A stretch of DNA of 46,980 nucleotides from SAR324 cluster bacterium (GCA_022574555.1 JACZRV010000016.1:1-46980), one strand, 5' to 3'. Positions 25,326 to 35,345 are shown, numbered from the stretch's first letter. Notes: a model not told the origin generated them from the sequence alone. A program made the numbers and translations.

Positions 25326-26152
25326 GCCGCGCCCTGCCACCCGCCCCACGACGGGAACCAAAGGCAATCGGTTTTGTCGGATGGGGCGCCGGTAACGACG
25401 CGGTGTTCCGCGTCTTGACCGAGTTGGGTGCCCAGGCCTGCGCCGAGGCACGCGTTTATTCTACGGATTACGACATCGCTCCACCGCAAAAGCTGCACCG
25501 GCTGCCCACGTTGGAAGCGCTTTTCGGCGAATGTGACCTGATCTTCGTGGACACCCCGCCGGACGAACTGGAGCAGCTCTTGCCGTCGATGCGCCTCGCA
25601 ATATCGGACCGCAACGTGATCGCCGTGGTCGGGCCCTCGTTGCCGATGCAGGCCGTGAAATCCCATTTGCAGGAGCGGAAGCTGATCCGCTGCCTGATCA
25701 CCGCCGTACCCGGCGGAGGACGGGCTACCCTGGCCTACTACGCCACGCCTTTCGTGAGCAGCGAGGAACTGGCGGCATTTCGTGGGCTTTTCGTCCATCT
25801 GGAGCACGTGCTGGAGCTCCAGCGCGAAGAGCAATTCGAGGTGGTGCGCGGGCTGGCCGGGATCGCACCGGCCGTGCTATACACCGTAGCCGACGCGATG
25901 GCAGACGGTGCGCTCATGATGGGCCTGCCCCGCGCCGATGCACTGCCCTTCCTGGCAGCCATTCTGCTGTCCGCGGCCCGCACCATGCGGGAAGGGGGAG
26001 AACACCCGGCGGTGCTGCGGGAAAAAGAGCTGGAAGCCGAAGTGGCCGCTGCGGGGCTGATGGAATTGGAATCGGCTGGGATGCGCGGCCTCCTGATGCG
26101 CGTGGTGAAAATGGCCATCCGCAGGATCGCTCCAGCGCCGAGTTCGGAATAG
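25322..26152 (+). CDS. ProC-like pyrroline-5-carboxylate reductase family protein
   Basis: A 276-residue Rossmann protein in the position usually held by proC between yggS and yggT. The dinucleotide loop reads FVGWGAGNDAVF in place of the usual GxGxMA form. The C-terminal half is the helical dimerisation domain of ProC-type enzymes: GIAPAVLYTVADAMADGALMMGLPRADALPF then AARTMREGGEHPA. The family reduces pyrroline-5-carboxylate to proline with NAD(P)H. The altered loop and weak conservation leave the substrate open. The GTG at 25322 overlaps yggS by 4 bases. Confidence 0.75.
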   Translation: MSRALPPAPRREPKAIGFVGWGAGNDAVFRVLTELGAQACAEARVYSTDYDIAPPQKLHRLPTLEALFGECDLIFVDTPPDELEQLLPSMRLAISDRNVIAVVGPSLPMQAVKSHLQERKLIRCLITAVPGGGRATLAYYATPFVSSEELAAFRGLFVHLEHVLELQREEQFEVVRGLAGIAPAVLYTVADAMADGALMMGLPRADALPFLAAILLSAARTMREGGEHPAVLREKELEAEVAAAGLMELESAGMRGLLMRVVKMAIRRIAPAPSSE

Positions 26153-26162
26153 GAATTTACTT

Positions 26163-26435
26163 ATGGTTTACGCATTCATTGATATTTTCACGTTGGCCAC
26201 CAAGGTCTACTCGCTGCTCATCATCGGGCGGGTGATCCTTTCGTGGGTCAACCCGGACCCGAGCAACGCCATCGCTGTTTTTATTGTCCGGCTTACCGAA
26301 CCGGTGCTGGGGCCGGTTCGCCGGGTGATCCCCGCCTTGGGCGGGCTGGACTTATCGCCCATTCTGGTGCTGGTCGGTATCCAGGTGTTGGAGGGCGTCG
26401 TGGTGCGGATGCTGCTGGGCGTGGCCGGTGGCTGA
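26163..26435 (+). CDS. yggT: YggT family membrane protein
   Basis: A 90-residue inner-membrane protein with two hydrophobic segments (VYSLLIIGRVILSWVN and LSPILVLVGIQVLEGVVV) and the conserved WVNPDPSN and RLTEPVLGPVRRVIPALGGLDLSPI motif. The family is implicated in osmotic stress and cell-envelope function, and in plastids in cytochrome assembly. It follows the ProC-like gene by 10 bases and completes the classical three-gene group. Its exact function is unproven. Confidence 0.93.
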   Translation: MVYAFIDIFTLATKVYSLLIIGRVILSWVNPDPSNAIAVFIVRLTEPVLGPVRRVIPALGGLDLSPILVLVGIQVLEGVVVRMLLGVAGG

Positions 26436-26456
26436 TCCGGCGAGAGGAGTAAAGGA

Positions 26457-26771
26457 TCAGCCCTTCTCATGCCGATAGCGTCTCGGTGTCAGCGTTATTT
26501 TCACCGGGATACCGTTGTAGAGACTGTTGAGGATTTCGGTGTGCAGCGAGCTTTTGTCGATGCTGTGCCCGAACCGATCGGCCATGGGATCGTACAGGAA
26601 GTGCAGGGATTGATCCTTGGCGGTGCCGTCCAGCCACGTCAGCTTGGCCACCATCTCGCGGTGCTCGGGCCGGTTGATATCCTCCACTCGTCGCCGCACC
26701 TCGCTGATCGGCAGATCCGGATCGAACCCGATGCTCTCCATAATATCCCGTGATCCTTTGGTGAGCCCCAC
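26457..26771 (-). CDS. unrecognised small protein downstream of ruvB
   Basis: A 104-residue acidic/basic mixed protein that I do not recognise. It has no signal peptide or membrane segment. The segment SIGFDPDLPISEVRRRVEDINRPEHREMVAKLTWLDG suggests a helical N-terminus, followed by a strand-rich C-terminus ending in a basic tail (TLTPRRYRHEKG). It lies 6 bases after the ruvB stop on the same strand and is probably co-transcribed. It could start at GTG 26771 or at ATG 26741. It converges with yggT. Confidence 0.6.
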   Translation of the reverse strand: MGLTKGSRDIMESIGFDPDLPISEVRRRVEDINRPEHREMVAKLTWLDGTAKDQSLHFLYDPMADRFGHSIDKSSLHTEILNSLYNGIPVKITLTPRRYRHEKG

Positions 26772-26777
26772 TGCGGC

Positions 26778-27812
26778 TCACTCGTTAAGCATATCGAGCT
26801 GAGCGCCCGGCCCCGGATCGCAGCCCAGATGATCCAGCGCCTTGGATGTGGCGACGCGGCCCTGAGGCGTGCGTTGCAGAAATCCATCCTGGATCAGGTA
26901 GGGCTCGAACACTTCCTCGATGGTATCCTTGGTTTCGGAAAGGGCCGCCGCCAATGTGCTCAACCCGACTGGGCCACCCTCGAATTTTTCCACGATAACG
27001 CGCAGCAACTGGCGGTGCAACGATTCCAGTCCGTAGCGATCCACCCCCAATCTTTCCAGGCTGTCCACGACCACTTCGAGGGTGATCGTGGCATGTGCGC
27101 CCTGCTCGGCGAAATCGCGGATGCGGCGCAAAAGGCGATTGGCCACCCGGGGCGTGCCCCGCGAGCGCCGGGCCAATTCCATGCTTCCCTCCGGCTCGAC
27201 ATTTAGGTTGAGCAATTCGCTGCTGCGCATGATGATCTGCTGGATCTCCTCGGCGGTGTAGAACTGCAGGTGGCAGGGGATGCCGAAACGTTCCCGCAGC
27301 GGCGAGGACAGCAATCCCGCTCGCGTGGTCGCGCCGACGAGGGTAAACGCCGGCAGATCCAGCTTCACCGTGCGCGCCATGGGTCCCTGCCCGATGAGGA
27401 TGTCGAGCTTGTAATCCTCCATCGCCGAATAGAGCACTTCCTCCACCGTACGGTTCATGCGGTGAATCTCGTCGATAAAGAGGATCTCTCCCGGTTCCAA
27501 ATTGGTCAGGATCGCCGCCAGATCGCCTTGACGTTCCATCACCGGTCCCGATGTGCTGCGCAGGCCGACGCCCATTTCATGGGCGAGCAGATTGGCCAGA
27601 GTGGTCTTGCCCAATCCCGGTGGACCGCAGAGCAGGACGTGGTCCAGCGCCTGGCCCCGATTGCGCGCTGCCTGGATGAATACCTGCAGGTTGCGTTTGA
27701 TCTCGACCTGGCCGATGTAGTGCTGTAGGGTGAGAGGCCTGAGGGACGTTTCGATCGCGGCAGCCTTTAACGAGTTCGGGGTATTAGCCGGCGTATCTTC
27801 CATGATACTCAT
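26778..27812 (-). CDS. ruvB: Holliday junction branch-migration helicase RuvB
   Basis: A hexameric AAA+ motor that drives Holliday-junction migration with RuvA. It has Walker [10 protein letters not shown] at residues 63-71, Walker B with the DEIHR box, the [15 protein letters not shown] beta-hairpin that contacts RuvA, sensor motifs (GATTRAG) and the C-terminal winged helix ([32 protein letters not shown]). The length of 344 residues is standard. ATG 27812 is preferred, with ATG 27803 as an alternative. ruvA and ruvC are not adjacent. Confidence 0.97.
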   Translation of the reverse strand: MSIMEDTPANTPNSLKAAAIETSLRPLTLQHYIGQVEIKRNLQVFIQAARNRGQALDHVLLCGPPGLGKTTLANLLAHEMGVGLRSTSGPVMERQGDLAAILTNLEPGEILFIDEIHRMNRTVEEVLYSAMEDYKLDILIGQGPMARTVKLDLPAFTLVGATTRAGLLSSPLRERFGIPCHLQFYTAEEIQQIIMRSSELLNLNVEPEGSMELARRSRGTPRVANRLLRRIRDFAEQGAHATITLEVVVDSLERLGVDRYGLESLHRQLLRVIVEKFEGGPVGLSTLAAALSETKDTIEEVFEPYLIQDGFLQRTPQGRVATSKALDHLGCDPGPGAQLDMLNE

Positions 27813-27921
27813 TTGACGAATGCTTGGAACGATTGGCAGCGGTGGTGGTCGCACCTCCTGAACCACTCTTACCGGAATTGGTCCCAACAGGGAACAAAAA
27901 CCTCTACCCAGGGTGCCAGGG

Positions 27922-28482
27922 ATGGCGCTGCGGGACGATCAACTCAAATGGAACCGGCGCTATCGGGAAGCCGAGGGACGGCATGAACGGCCCGAGCCCC
28001 ATTGGCTCGCTCAGCGGTGGCGTCATCTCTGGGCGGGCGGAGCGATGCTCGATGCGGCCTGTGGCTTGGGCCGCGGCATCGCTGGCGCGCAAGGCCAATT
28101 CGATCCCATCTACGCCGTCGACCTCTCCGAGGTTGCCATCCGCCGTGCCCGCGGGCTTTGGCGAGATACGCCCAACCTCCACTGGGTTGTGGGCGATGTC
28201 GCCGCTTTGGCGTGGCCGCGGGAGGTCTTCGGCCTGATCTGCGCCTTCGGATTTACGGATTTGCGTTTTTTTTCCCGCGCGCCTGAAATGTTACGCTCCG
28301 GTGGCATGTTTCTAAGCGAGGGATTTTCGTCCCGGCAACTTGAAGTCAAGCCGCATCTCAACACCGATTGGATCGTACAGCCCGAGGAGATGCGCAGCAT
28401 CTTCTCGGGGGGACGCGTGCTGGAATGCACCGAAACGGGCGGGCCGCCCTATCGGGTCGCCTTCGCCGCGGTCATGCCCTGA
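27922..28482 (+). CDS. class I SAM-dependent methyltransferase
   Basis: A 186-residue small methyltransferase, divergent from ruvB. Motif I is [10 protein letters not shown], the acidic ribose-binding residue is in [10 protein letters not shown], and GDVAAL and the [12 protein letters not shown] post-motif follow. There are no membrane or substrate-recognition additions, so the target is unknown. It resembles the tellurite-resistance/UbiE-like small enzymes. The ATG at 27922 is preferred over GTG 27913. The next gene starts about 110 bp downstream. Confidence 0.82.
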   Translation: MALRDDQLKWNRRYREAEGRHERPEPHWLAQRWRHLWAGGAMLDAACGLGRGIAGAQGQFDPIYAVDLSEVAIRRARGLWRDTPNLHWVVGDVAALAWPREVFGLICAFGFTDLRFFSRAPEMLRSGGMFLSEGFSSRQLEVKPHLNTDWIVQPEEMRSIFSGGRVLECTETGGPPYRVAFAAVMP

Positions 28483-28590
28483 AAGGCCGGCCCAATCCAA
28501 TTTCGACAATGCGAAAAATTTAAGGGAAAGTGTCTGGTTAGCGCGGCAAGGAGCGCCGCGTATTTTTCCATGGAAGGAAAGGACAACAAT

Positions 28591-29301
28591 ATGAAGCGAT
28601 TCGCGTGCTGGTGCGGTTCATTGCTGATAGGACTCGCCACCGGGGTGGGAACCGTAAGCGGGTTTGAGTTGGAACCGAGTGTGAACAGTGCCGGCGTGAT
28701 CGAGTATCCCACCGCATTCGACCAGTTCAACGACAATACGGCCCACGCCACCATCGAGTTGTTCGATCCGGTCCAACCCGACCTGGCGCTGGAAAATGTG
28801 CGCTACGGTTACCAATCCGGCCCATTGCAGATCATCGGCGATGTTTTCCTGCTCACCACGCCCGGCCAAGAACATGATTTCGATCACGCAGTGCTGCGCC
28901 TGAAACTCCGCCTGCTTCAGTTCGACATCGAACACACCGCGATCGCCGTGGGTGGGCTGGCACGGATCACCGATGACAAAGCGGGTGAAGAACGGATCAA
29001 TAATCTCCCCTTCTCCTTCCTCGGCGTCGTGACCACCGAACTTTTCCCCTTCGACGACTGGGGCGGATTTCAGATCAATATCTACCTGGACAACCGGGTC
29101 GCCGCACTGGGGCTGAAGGGGCAAATCTATCACTTCATCCAGGGGCTGGTGGAAATCGATTTCTTTCACGCCTTGGAGCGGGAAGATAGGGAGGAAATAA
29201 AGGCGGGTTTCGAAATCGCAGGGGAGGAGGACTATTACTTTCAGTTGTTTTTCGCAGAGCGTACGGAGCACGTTTTTGTGCAGATCGGTGTCGGATATTG
29301 A
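28591..29301 (+). CDS. predicted outer-membrane beta-barrel protein
   Basis: A 236-residue exported protein of unknown function. The signal peptide runs from MKRFACW to about GTVSGF. The mature part alternates hydrophobic and polar residues in many short strands, and it ends in an aromatic strand (VFVQIGVGY), the usual recognition signal for the outer-membrane assembly machinery. The ATG at 28591 has GAAAGGA upstream. There is no enzymatic motif. It is followed by a convergent gene 68 bases on. Confidence 0.65.
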   Translation: MKRFACWCGSLLIGLATGVGTVSGFELEPSVNSAGVIEYPTAFDQFNDNTAHATIELFDPVQPDLALENVRYGYQSGPLQIIGDVFLLTTPGQEHDFDHAVLRLKLRLLQFDIEHTAIAVGGLARITDDKAGEERINNLPFSFLGVVTTELFPFDDWGGFQINIYLDNRVAALGLKGQIYHFIQGLVEIDFFHALEREDREEIKAGFEIAGEEDYYFQLFFAERTEHVFVQIGVGY

Positions 29302-29369
29302 TCCTCGCGCTTTCTGGAGCGGGAACTCCGCACGCCATAATATTCGAATCAACCCACGACCGCGTGGGG

Positions 29370-30380
29370 TCAGCCTTCCGTTCCCATCAGTGGGTTGCGG
29401 ATGGCGGTGATGCTGCGGACGTAGCTGGAGCGGCTCCGATCGCGGTCGTTTTGGTCATGGATGCCTTGGAGGGTGAGAAAGTCGTCGATGAGGGCAAAAG
29501 CTTTTTTGCAGATGGTGAGGATCTCGTCGCGCATCGCGACCCGTGTGTTTTGGTTGCGGTCTTTGTCGTACTCGTCGTTCAACATCTTGGCCAGCCAGAT
29601 GTAGGTGTGGAGGTCTTCCTGGTCCCGTGCCAGCAGATCGACGAGCCGTTTGCGGATATTGACGGGATTCTCTCCTAACCGGAGCCGGTTTTGCAACTGG
29701 CGTTTCAGGTAGCGGGATTCAAGCATGTTCACCATGCGTGCGGTCGACTCCAGCAACTCGGTTTTTTTCTTTTCCGCAGTCAACCCGCGTTGCTCTTCTC
29801 TTTCGTCAGGGACGATCTCATTGCGCTCGAAGTCGAAGCCGCCCGCGGCCAGCAGTTCCACGAACGGTTCCACCTGATTGCGCGTTTGCAGCGAGGCCAG
29901 CAACTTGGCCAGGTAGGTCTTATAGAGGTTTTGCACGATGAGGTCTTCCGGGAAAGTCTCCGCCAGAGAATGCACCTGCTTAATTCCCTCGTTGATCTCA
30001 TTCCCGGCTTCAATGTAGAGTTTCTTGGCCCGGTGAAAATCCTTCTTTGCCTTGTTCACATCCAAAGGAGTGAGCTTGCCTACACGCGCCTGAAACCTCT
30101 GGAGAACGCGTTCCGCCTCCTTGAATTCCTTCAGATAGGACAACACCTGGTGGTACTTCTGATCGGCATTGGCGCAGATGGGCCGCAGAGGCCCCAATTC
30201 CTCTTCGGAGCAGTCACCCTTCTTGGTTTCAACCGGCTTGGCAAGCTCGGTGACGCCCTCGGATGGGGATTCCTCCCCGTTCCCGGAATCGGGGTGCTGA
30301 GCGTCTTCTTCCGCTGCCGCTTCAGGTTGATCGGCCTGATCTTCTGGAGAAGGGCTCGGGTCTTGCTGGTCCTCGGTCAT
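29370..30380 (-). CDS. unrecognised coiled-coil protein
   Basis: A 336-residue protein that I do not recognise. The first 60 residues are acidic and low in complexity (EDQQDPSPSPEDQADQPE). The remainder is almost entirely helical with heptad-like patterns (KEFKEAERVLQRFQARVG, KKTELLESTARMVNMLESRYLKRQL). There is no signal peptide or membrane segment. The ATG at 30380 is chosen. It is divergent from the 806-residue gene across 98 bp, so the two may share regulation. A structural or scaffold role is a guess. Confidence 0.6.
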   Translation of the reverse strand: MTEDQQDPSPSPEDQADQPEAAAEEDAQHPDSGNGEESPSEGVTELAKPVETKKGDCSEEELGPLRPICANADQKYHQVLSYLKEFKEAERVLQRFQARVGKLTPLDVNKAKKDFHRAKKLYIEAGNEINEGIKQVHSLAETFPEDLIVQNLYKTYLAKLLASLQTRNQVEPFVELLAAGGFDFERNEIVPDEREEQRGLTAEKKKTELLESTARMVNMLESRYLKRQLQNRLRLGENPVNIRKRLVDLLARDQEDLHTYIWLAKMLNDEYDKDRNQNTRVAMRDEILTICKKAFALIDDFLTLQGIHDQNDRDRSRSSYVRSITAIRNPLMGTEG

Positions 30381-30478
30381 CTTGCCTTTTCGCTTCGGCC
30401 CCACGAGGTGCGCGGATCGGAAAAACTCGGGCCACTCTACCCGTCGCCGGGTAAAACGTCTAGCAATGCGTTGGCCTC
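30381..30478. promoter_or_regulatory. short divergent promoter region
   Basis: This is the 98-bp gap between two divergent genes of unknown function. It must hold at least the plus-strand promoter for the run 30479-35851, unless that is driven from further away. No clear -35/-10 pair was identified. Confidence 0.35.
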
Positions 30479-32899
30479 ATGCTGGTGAAGATCGTCGCGC
30501 TGGGATTAGACTCGGCGCTGTGGAAAAACGTGCTACACCACCTGCGGGCTATGCTCCCACAAGAGCCCTTCTCCGCGGCCATTTTCTCCAGCGCCGACGA
30601 GATCGCGTATCTGGAGCAGGAATATTTTCCGGCCCAGTGGGAACGTGAGGCACCTGACATCATCCTTACCGACCCTGGCACACAGGCGGATTGGGAGAAC
30701 CGGCTGCAATTTCTCCGCAAGGTTTACGCGCTTTCCGTTCCCAAGCAGCCGAAGGCCGTGCTGACCCTGCATACCCTGGAGCATGGTCTGAAACAGCTTG
30801 TCCAGGGCCGGCAGCCTGTTACCTTCCACCTCGATAATGGCATACGGTTTTCTCTGACCGATCCCTCACTGCTCTTGACCGCGTTTCCCGAACAATTCCC
30901 CCGAATCCGGGTCAGCGATCATCTTTCGGCGGTGAGATTGTCCGGTAAACGAGGACAGGTCAAGGAAATTAAACCGGCGGCGCTTCCCCTAGCCGCCCTG
31001 GTGGGCTTCTCGCAAATCGAATCGGTGCGAATAGGCGATCGGCTCCTGTCGCCTGAGGAGTGGATCAAAGGCGTTGCCCGAGCGGAGGGCGTTCGCGTTC
31101 CCGCAAATACGCCGTTGGCATTGTATCGTGACCCAGAGGGCGTGTTTCTGTTTTCGGGTCTGCCCATCGACCGGGTGCAGGCGGTGACCGTCGGAGGGGT
31201 CGGTTTTACCCACATCATCGATCTGGGACTGCTCTCGGAGATTTCTGCGGGTTTTGCGGCGTTGGGTCGTCTGGTCGCTCGTGCCGGTGCCGCCCATACC
31301 GAATCGATCGACTCGCTCACCGCCCGGTTGCGGGATGCGGAGAACCGGACGGACCTTCCGGTTTTCTGCACGGGTGGCCATGAAACCTTGAGCCGGGTAA
31401 TGTCCGCGCTGCTGAGTGCGCGCGGCTACCGCCGAGTATCCGTGGTGCCCCCTGATCAAGCGCCGGATGGCGAGGAGCAGGCCCTGCTGTTGGAGGTCGC
31501 TCCCGGTACCCTGGAAGGAACGCCCCGAGTCAACCCAAACCTGGGACTGAGCATCGGAGAAGAATTGGCGCCTGATTTGGCGCTTTTGGATGGGTTTACG
31601 GAATGGCGGCAGTTGAGCCCGGCCGATGACGATAACGATGCAGGCCAATTCCGTGCCCACAGCCAGACAGGCCGCGAAGCGTTCCGGAAGCAGCGGGACA
31701 ATGTGAGCAGCCGTGCCGATAAAGCGCAATCCGGGCTGGATTTCACCGAGCGGCGAATCTTGCTGCTCGGGCAGGAGACCAAAGTCCAAACGGCGGCGAG
31801 AGAAAATCTGGAACTCATCCTCGGCCCCACAGTGCGCACCTGGGACGGAACACCCCCGGATGGGGTCAACGAGGTGCTGGTGCTGAGCTACGACACCGAG
31901 GAAGGCCATCACGTGCTCCAGGCGCTGCCCGGCGTCGCCAAGAAACGATGGTTCGACTTGTCGTCGTGTACTGACGCGGATGCGCTGCAAAATCTCAATC
32001 TGGATCCGATACGGGCATACGCCGCCGGGGGTGCGGTGGTGATGACCGCCGCCGCGCGGGAGCGGCTCGCGGCCCTTAGGGTAGAATTGGCGGGGCAGGC
32101 CGGCCGGGCGAGTGATATGATCGCGGAGGCCCGAGCCGCCAGGGAGGAGTACCGGAAGGAAATCGCCAAATCCGAAATCGCCCGCAGAGAACTTGCCCGC
32201 ATGTGGATATGGCAGGTGCTCGACGGTTGGTTGCGGCGCAACGAGCGGCGGCTGCTGGATGCTCTCGGGGTGGTGCGGGAACGTCACGAGCGCGAATGGT
32301 TCAACCGGGGTCAGGTCAACCGCGTCGTGATCGCAGCGTCGAACGAGGAAAACCGCAAAGCCCTCACCGAGGCGTGTCACGAGGTATATCCCCATTTTAA
32401 TCCGGAACTTTCCGTCATCATCCCTTACGATTATCAGCCTCTCGATGCCCTGCCCGACAAACAACATCAAGCCATCTTGGCAGAACGATCCGGGTCAGAA
32501 CGATCCGGGTCAGAACGGTCCGGGTCAGAACAGTCCGAGGCGAAAAAGGAGAACGAAAAAGTCTCGGTGCGATTGGCCCAGGCTCTGGCCGCCCAAAACG
32601 CACGCAACCTGGACGACTACCTGCAGGTGGTCGCTCCGCTGGTGGCCGATCTGCCCCGAGCCGATCTGGTGCTGATCGAAAACCAGCCCGAGGTCGCCGA
32701 GCGCCTGTTGCTCCATTTGCGCGGGCTGACGCGAGCCCTGTCCGATGCGCCCGCGGTATTGGCCCTGCCGGATACCTGGAACCCTACGGGTGACAGCCAT
32801 CTGGCCTGGCCTCGCACGCGAACCATCGTCATCCGCCGTATGGGTGCGCTCACCACATCGGTTTGCGTCAAACATCTGCGCGGGCTTTACGCGATGTGA
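30479..32899 (+). CDS. large unrecognised multi-domain protein
   Basis: An 806-residue cytoplasmic protein without signal peptide or transmembrane helix, matching no family that I can name. Residues 1-110 look like a degenerate response-regulator fold: MLVKIVALGLD, an acidic residue in PDIILTDPGTQADW, then the strand KAVLTLHT. A beta-rich central part (about 120-280) is followed by Rossmann-like segments, RRILLLGQETK at about 425 and NRVVIAASNEENRKAL at about 617. A charged coiled coil lies at about 535-600. A stretch of 5-residue repeats (ERSGS) at about 668-687 comes from a 15-bp DNA repeat. It ends 4 bases before mutS2 and is probably co-transcribed with it. Confidence 0.6.
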   Translation: MLVKIVALGLDSALWKNVLHHLRAMLPQEPFSAAIFSSADEIAYLEQEYFPAQWEREAPDIILTDPGTQADWENRLQFLRKVYALSVPKQPKAVLTLHTLEHGLKQLVQGRQPVTFHLDNGIRFSLTDPSLLLTAFPEQFPRIRVSDHLSAVRLSGKRGQVKEIKPAALPLAALVGFSQIESVRIGDRLLSPEEWIKGVARAEGVRVPANTPLALYRDPEGVFLFSGLPIDRVQAVTVGGVGFTHIIDLGLLSEISAGFAALGRLVARAGAAHTESIDSLTARLRDAENRTDLPVFCTGGHETLSRVMSALLSARGYRRVSVVPPDQAPDGEEQALLLEVAPGTLEGTPRVNPNLGLSIGEELAPDLALLDGFTEWRQLSPADDDNDAGQFRAHSQTGREAFRKQRDNVSSRADKAQSGLDFTERRILLLGQETKVQTAARENLELILGPTVRTWDGTPPDGVNEVLVLSYDTEEGHHVLQALPGVAKKRWFDLSSCTDADALQNLNLDPIRAYAAGGAVVMTAAARERLAALRVELAGQAGRASDMIAEARAAREEYRKEIAKSEIARRELARMWIWQVLDGWLRRNERRLLDALGVVRERHEREWFNRGQVNRVVIAASNEENRKALTEACHEVYPHFNPELSVIIPYDYQPLDALPDKQHQAILAERSGSERSGSERSGSEQSEAKKENEKVSVRLAQALAAQNARNLDDYLQVVAPLVADLPRADLVLIENQPEVAERLLLHLRGLTRALSDAPAVLALPDTWNPTGDSHLAWPRTRTIVIRRMGALTTSVCVKHLRGLYAM
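32481..32540 (+). repeat. 15-bp tandem repeat, four copies, inside a gene
   Basis: The unit cagaacgatccgggt is present exactly at 32481 and 32496 and with changes at 32511 and 32526. It keeps the frame and encodes an ERSGS-type 5-residue repeat. The third and fourth copies have decayed. Confidence 0.97.
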
Positions 32900-32903
32900 A
32901 TCC

Positions 32904-35345
32904 ATGAGGCCGGCATTGCAGGAACCCACCACACCGGAAAATCTGGAATGGGAGCGCGTGACGGCGCTGCTCGAGTCGCGCCTGGTGACGGAATATGGCC
33001 GGCAGGAGGCCCAGGGGCTCGCTCCACTGCCGGACATCGAGACGGTGCACCGGTCCCTTGCGCGGGTCGGGGAAATGATGGCGCTGGAAGCGGAATACGG
33101 TGCGCCGGATTTCGCGGGAGTGCGCCACATCGGCGATCTGCTGGATCGGGCCGAAAAGGACGGGCGCTTGACCGGTGAGGAACTGGTGCGTGTGCTGGCG
33201 ACCCAACAGGCGGCTGTGGAGGCCGCCCGCAAGCTGCGTTTGCCGGACGACGCCCATCTACTGAGACGGCTGGCGGGCCGCATCGATCATCTCGGTGAGC
33301 TTTGCGATGAGCTTTCCGCTTCTCTCATGCCCGGCGGCGATCTCAACGAGCGCGCCTTTCCCTATCTGGAGGAATTGCGGGAAAAGATAACCCGGCGGCG
33401 TGACCGGGTGCACCGGATGCTGGATGGCCTGCTCCATTCCCGCGTTCTGGCGCCCATGCTCCAGGAGAAGATCTATTCGGTACGGGGTTCGCGGTACGTC
33501 TTGCCTCTAAAGACCGACTTTCGCGGTCAGCTCAAGGGCATCGTCCACGACGTATCCGCCAGCGGCGCCACATTGTTCGTCGAGCCGGAATCGGTGGTGG
33601 ATGAGACCAATAGTCTCGTCGTGGAAGAGCGCCGATATGCCAAGGAGATAGAGAACATCCTCGATTCTTTGTCTGTTTCCGTGGGCCAGGCGGCGGCGGC
33701 ATTGCGCAAGAACTGCACGTGGCTGGGACGCATCGATCTGATCGCTGCGCAGGCCCGCCTGGCCAAGGATTATCACGGCGTTCTGCCCGAGGTGGGCGAA
33801 GACTCGCAGATCGATTTGCGGGGCGCGGCCCATCCGCTCATGTTGCTGGAAGGTGCCGACGTGGTGCGCAACGACGTGAAACTAGGCGGGGAAATCCGCT
33901 GCCTGGTCGTGACGGGAGCCAATACAGGAGGCAAGACCGTACTGCTCAAGACGGTGGGGCTCTGCGTGCTGCTGGTGGCCCACGGGATGCCCGTTCCCGC
34001 CCTCACGGGGTCTCGGGTGGACCGATTCGCCTACGTGGAAGCGGATATCGGCGATCAACAGAATCTGAGCTTCTCCCTGTCCACGTTTTCGGCGCGCATC
34101 CAAAACCTGGCCCGCATGCTGGAGCGGGCGGGAAAGGATTCCATCGTACTTATCGACGAGATTCTCACCGGAACCGAACCGCACCAGGGGGCGGCTTTGG
34201 CCCAGGCTGTATTGGAAGCGCTGGTGGCACGCGGTGCCCTTTGTCTGGTCACCACTCATTACGGTGAGTTGAAGTCGCTCGCGGCGGAACGCCCCGGATT
34301 CGTCAATGCCTCGGTCACGTTCGACCCTGACAGGTTCCGGCCCACCTATCGGCTGCGGGTGGGGCTGCCCGGATCGAGTTATGCCTTTTCCATCGCCCGC
34401 CGCCACGGGTTGGCCGAGGAGCTGGTCGGCGCTGCGGAGTGCCTTGCAGAAAGCTCGGCCCAAGCGCCGGATGCCCTGCTGCACCAATTGCATCGTGAGG
34501 AGGCGGCCTCGCAGAAACGCGCCGCCGACCTGGATCGGCGAGAGCTGGCCGTGAGCGAGGATCGTGCGGAGCTGGTGCTGCGGCAGGATGATGTGACCGG
34601 GCGTGAACGCGAGCTCCGCCGCCGGGAGAGATCGCGTATCGGTGCCGAACTGAAGGCAGCCCGCAAGGAAATCGCCTCGGTGATGAAAGGACTGCACGGC
34701 TCCCAGGATCTCGCCGATGCCAGCCGGGCCAAGCAGCACCTGACCCAGGTGGAAAACCAGGTACGGGCATCCCTAGCCGAGCCTGCCACCCGCGCCTTGC
34801 CACCGCTGGACTGGGATCGTATACAGGCTGGAGACGGGGTCTACCTGCCCTCGTTGCAACAGATGGCCGTATTCGAGGTGCTGCTGGATAAAGGACAAAG
34901 AGCCCGGCTGCGGATGGGCGGGCTCGTCTTCGAGGTTTCGGTGAGCGCATTGGCGGCCGTCCCACCGGAGCGCACGCCTCGCAGGCCACGCCGGGGCGGC
35001 TCCCACCCGGCGGGAATCCGAGGCGCGGCCGACGCAAACCGCGGTACTTCGGCAGCGGCCCCAGGCGAGGCGCAGCCCGGGCCCATCGTGATGATGGGCG
35101 AAGAGAACACCCTCGACTTGCGCGGGTTGCGGTTGGCCGATGCCCTGGATCGTACCGAGCAATTTTTCGATTTCTGCGTATTCAAACACGTCAGCCCGGT
35201 GCTGCTCATACACGGCCATGGCAGCGGGAGGCTGAAGACCGGTATACGAACCCAGTTGATCGACAATCCATACGTCGCCGCCTACCGTGCCGGGGAAGGC
35301 CGCGAAGGGGGCGACGGGGTCACGGTGGTCGCTCTGAATTTATGA
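32904..35345 (+). CDS. mutS2: MutS2 family endonuclease/ATPase with Smr domain
   Basis: An 813-residue MutS homologue that lacks the mismatch-recognition domain and acts on branched DNA or stalled ribosomes. The core has a coiled-coil clamp and an ABC-type ATPase with Walker A GANTGGKT at about 338-345 (family norm GPNTGGKT) and the DEILTGTEP Walker B. The C-terminal Smr domain (about 733-813) has LDLRG and the HGHGSGRLK motif, the nuclease signature. A basic, low-complexity linker precedes it. The ATG at 32904 is 4 bases after the previous gene and starts the family alignment. The stop overlaps the next gene by 4 bases. Confidence 0.95.
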   Translation: MRPALQEPTTPENLEWERVTALLESRLVTEYGRQEAQGLAPLPDIETVHRSLARVGEMMALEAEYGAPDFAGVRHIGDLLDRAEKDGRLTGEELVRVLATQQAAVEAARKLRLPDDAHLLRRLAGRIDHLGELCDELSASLMPGGDLNERAFPYLEELREKITRRRDRVHRMLDGLLHSRVLAPMLQEKIYSVRGSRYVLPLKTDFRGQLKGIVHDVSASGATLFVEPESVVDETNSLVVEERRYAKEIENILDSLSVSVGQAAAALRKNCTWLGRIDLIAAQARLAKDYHGVLPEVGEDSQIDLRGAAHPLMLLEGADVVRNDVKLGGEIRCLVVTGANTGGKTVLLKTVGLCVLLVAHGMPVPALTGSRVDRFAYVEADIGDQQNLSFSLSTFSARIQNLARMLERAGKDSIVLIDEILTGTEPHQGAALAQAVLEALVARGALCLVTTHYGELKSLAAERPGFVNASVTFDPDRFRPTYRLRVGLPGSSYAFSIARRHGLAEELVGAAECLAESSAQAPDALLHQLHREEAASQKRAADLDRRELAVSEDRAELVLRQDDVTGRERELRRRERSRIGAELKAARKEIASVMKGLHGSQDLADASRAKQHLTQVENQVRASLAEPATRALPPLDWDRIQAGDGVYLPSLQQMAVFEVLLDKGQRARLRMGGLVFEVSVSALAAVPPERTPRRPRRGGSHPAGIRGAADANRGTSAAAPGEAQPGPIVMMGEENTLDLRGLRLADALDRTEQFFDFCVFKHVSPVLLIHGHGSGRLKTGIRTQLIDNPYVAAYRAGEGREGGDGVTVVALNL

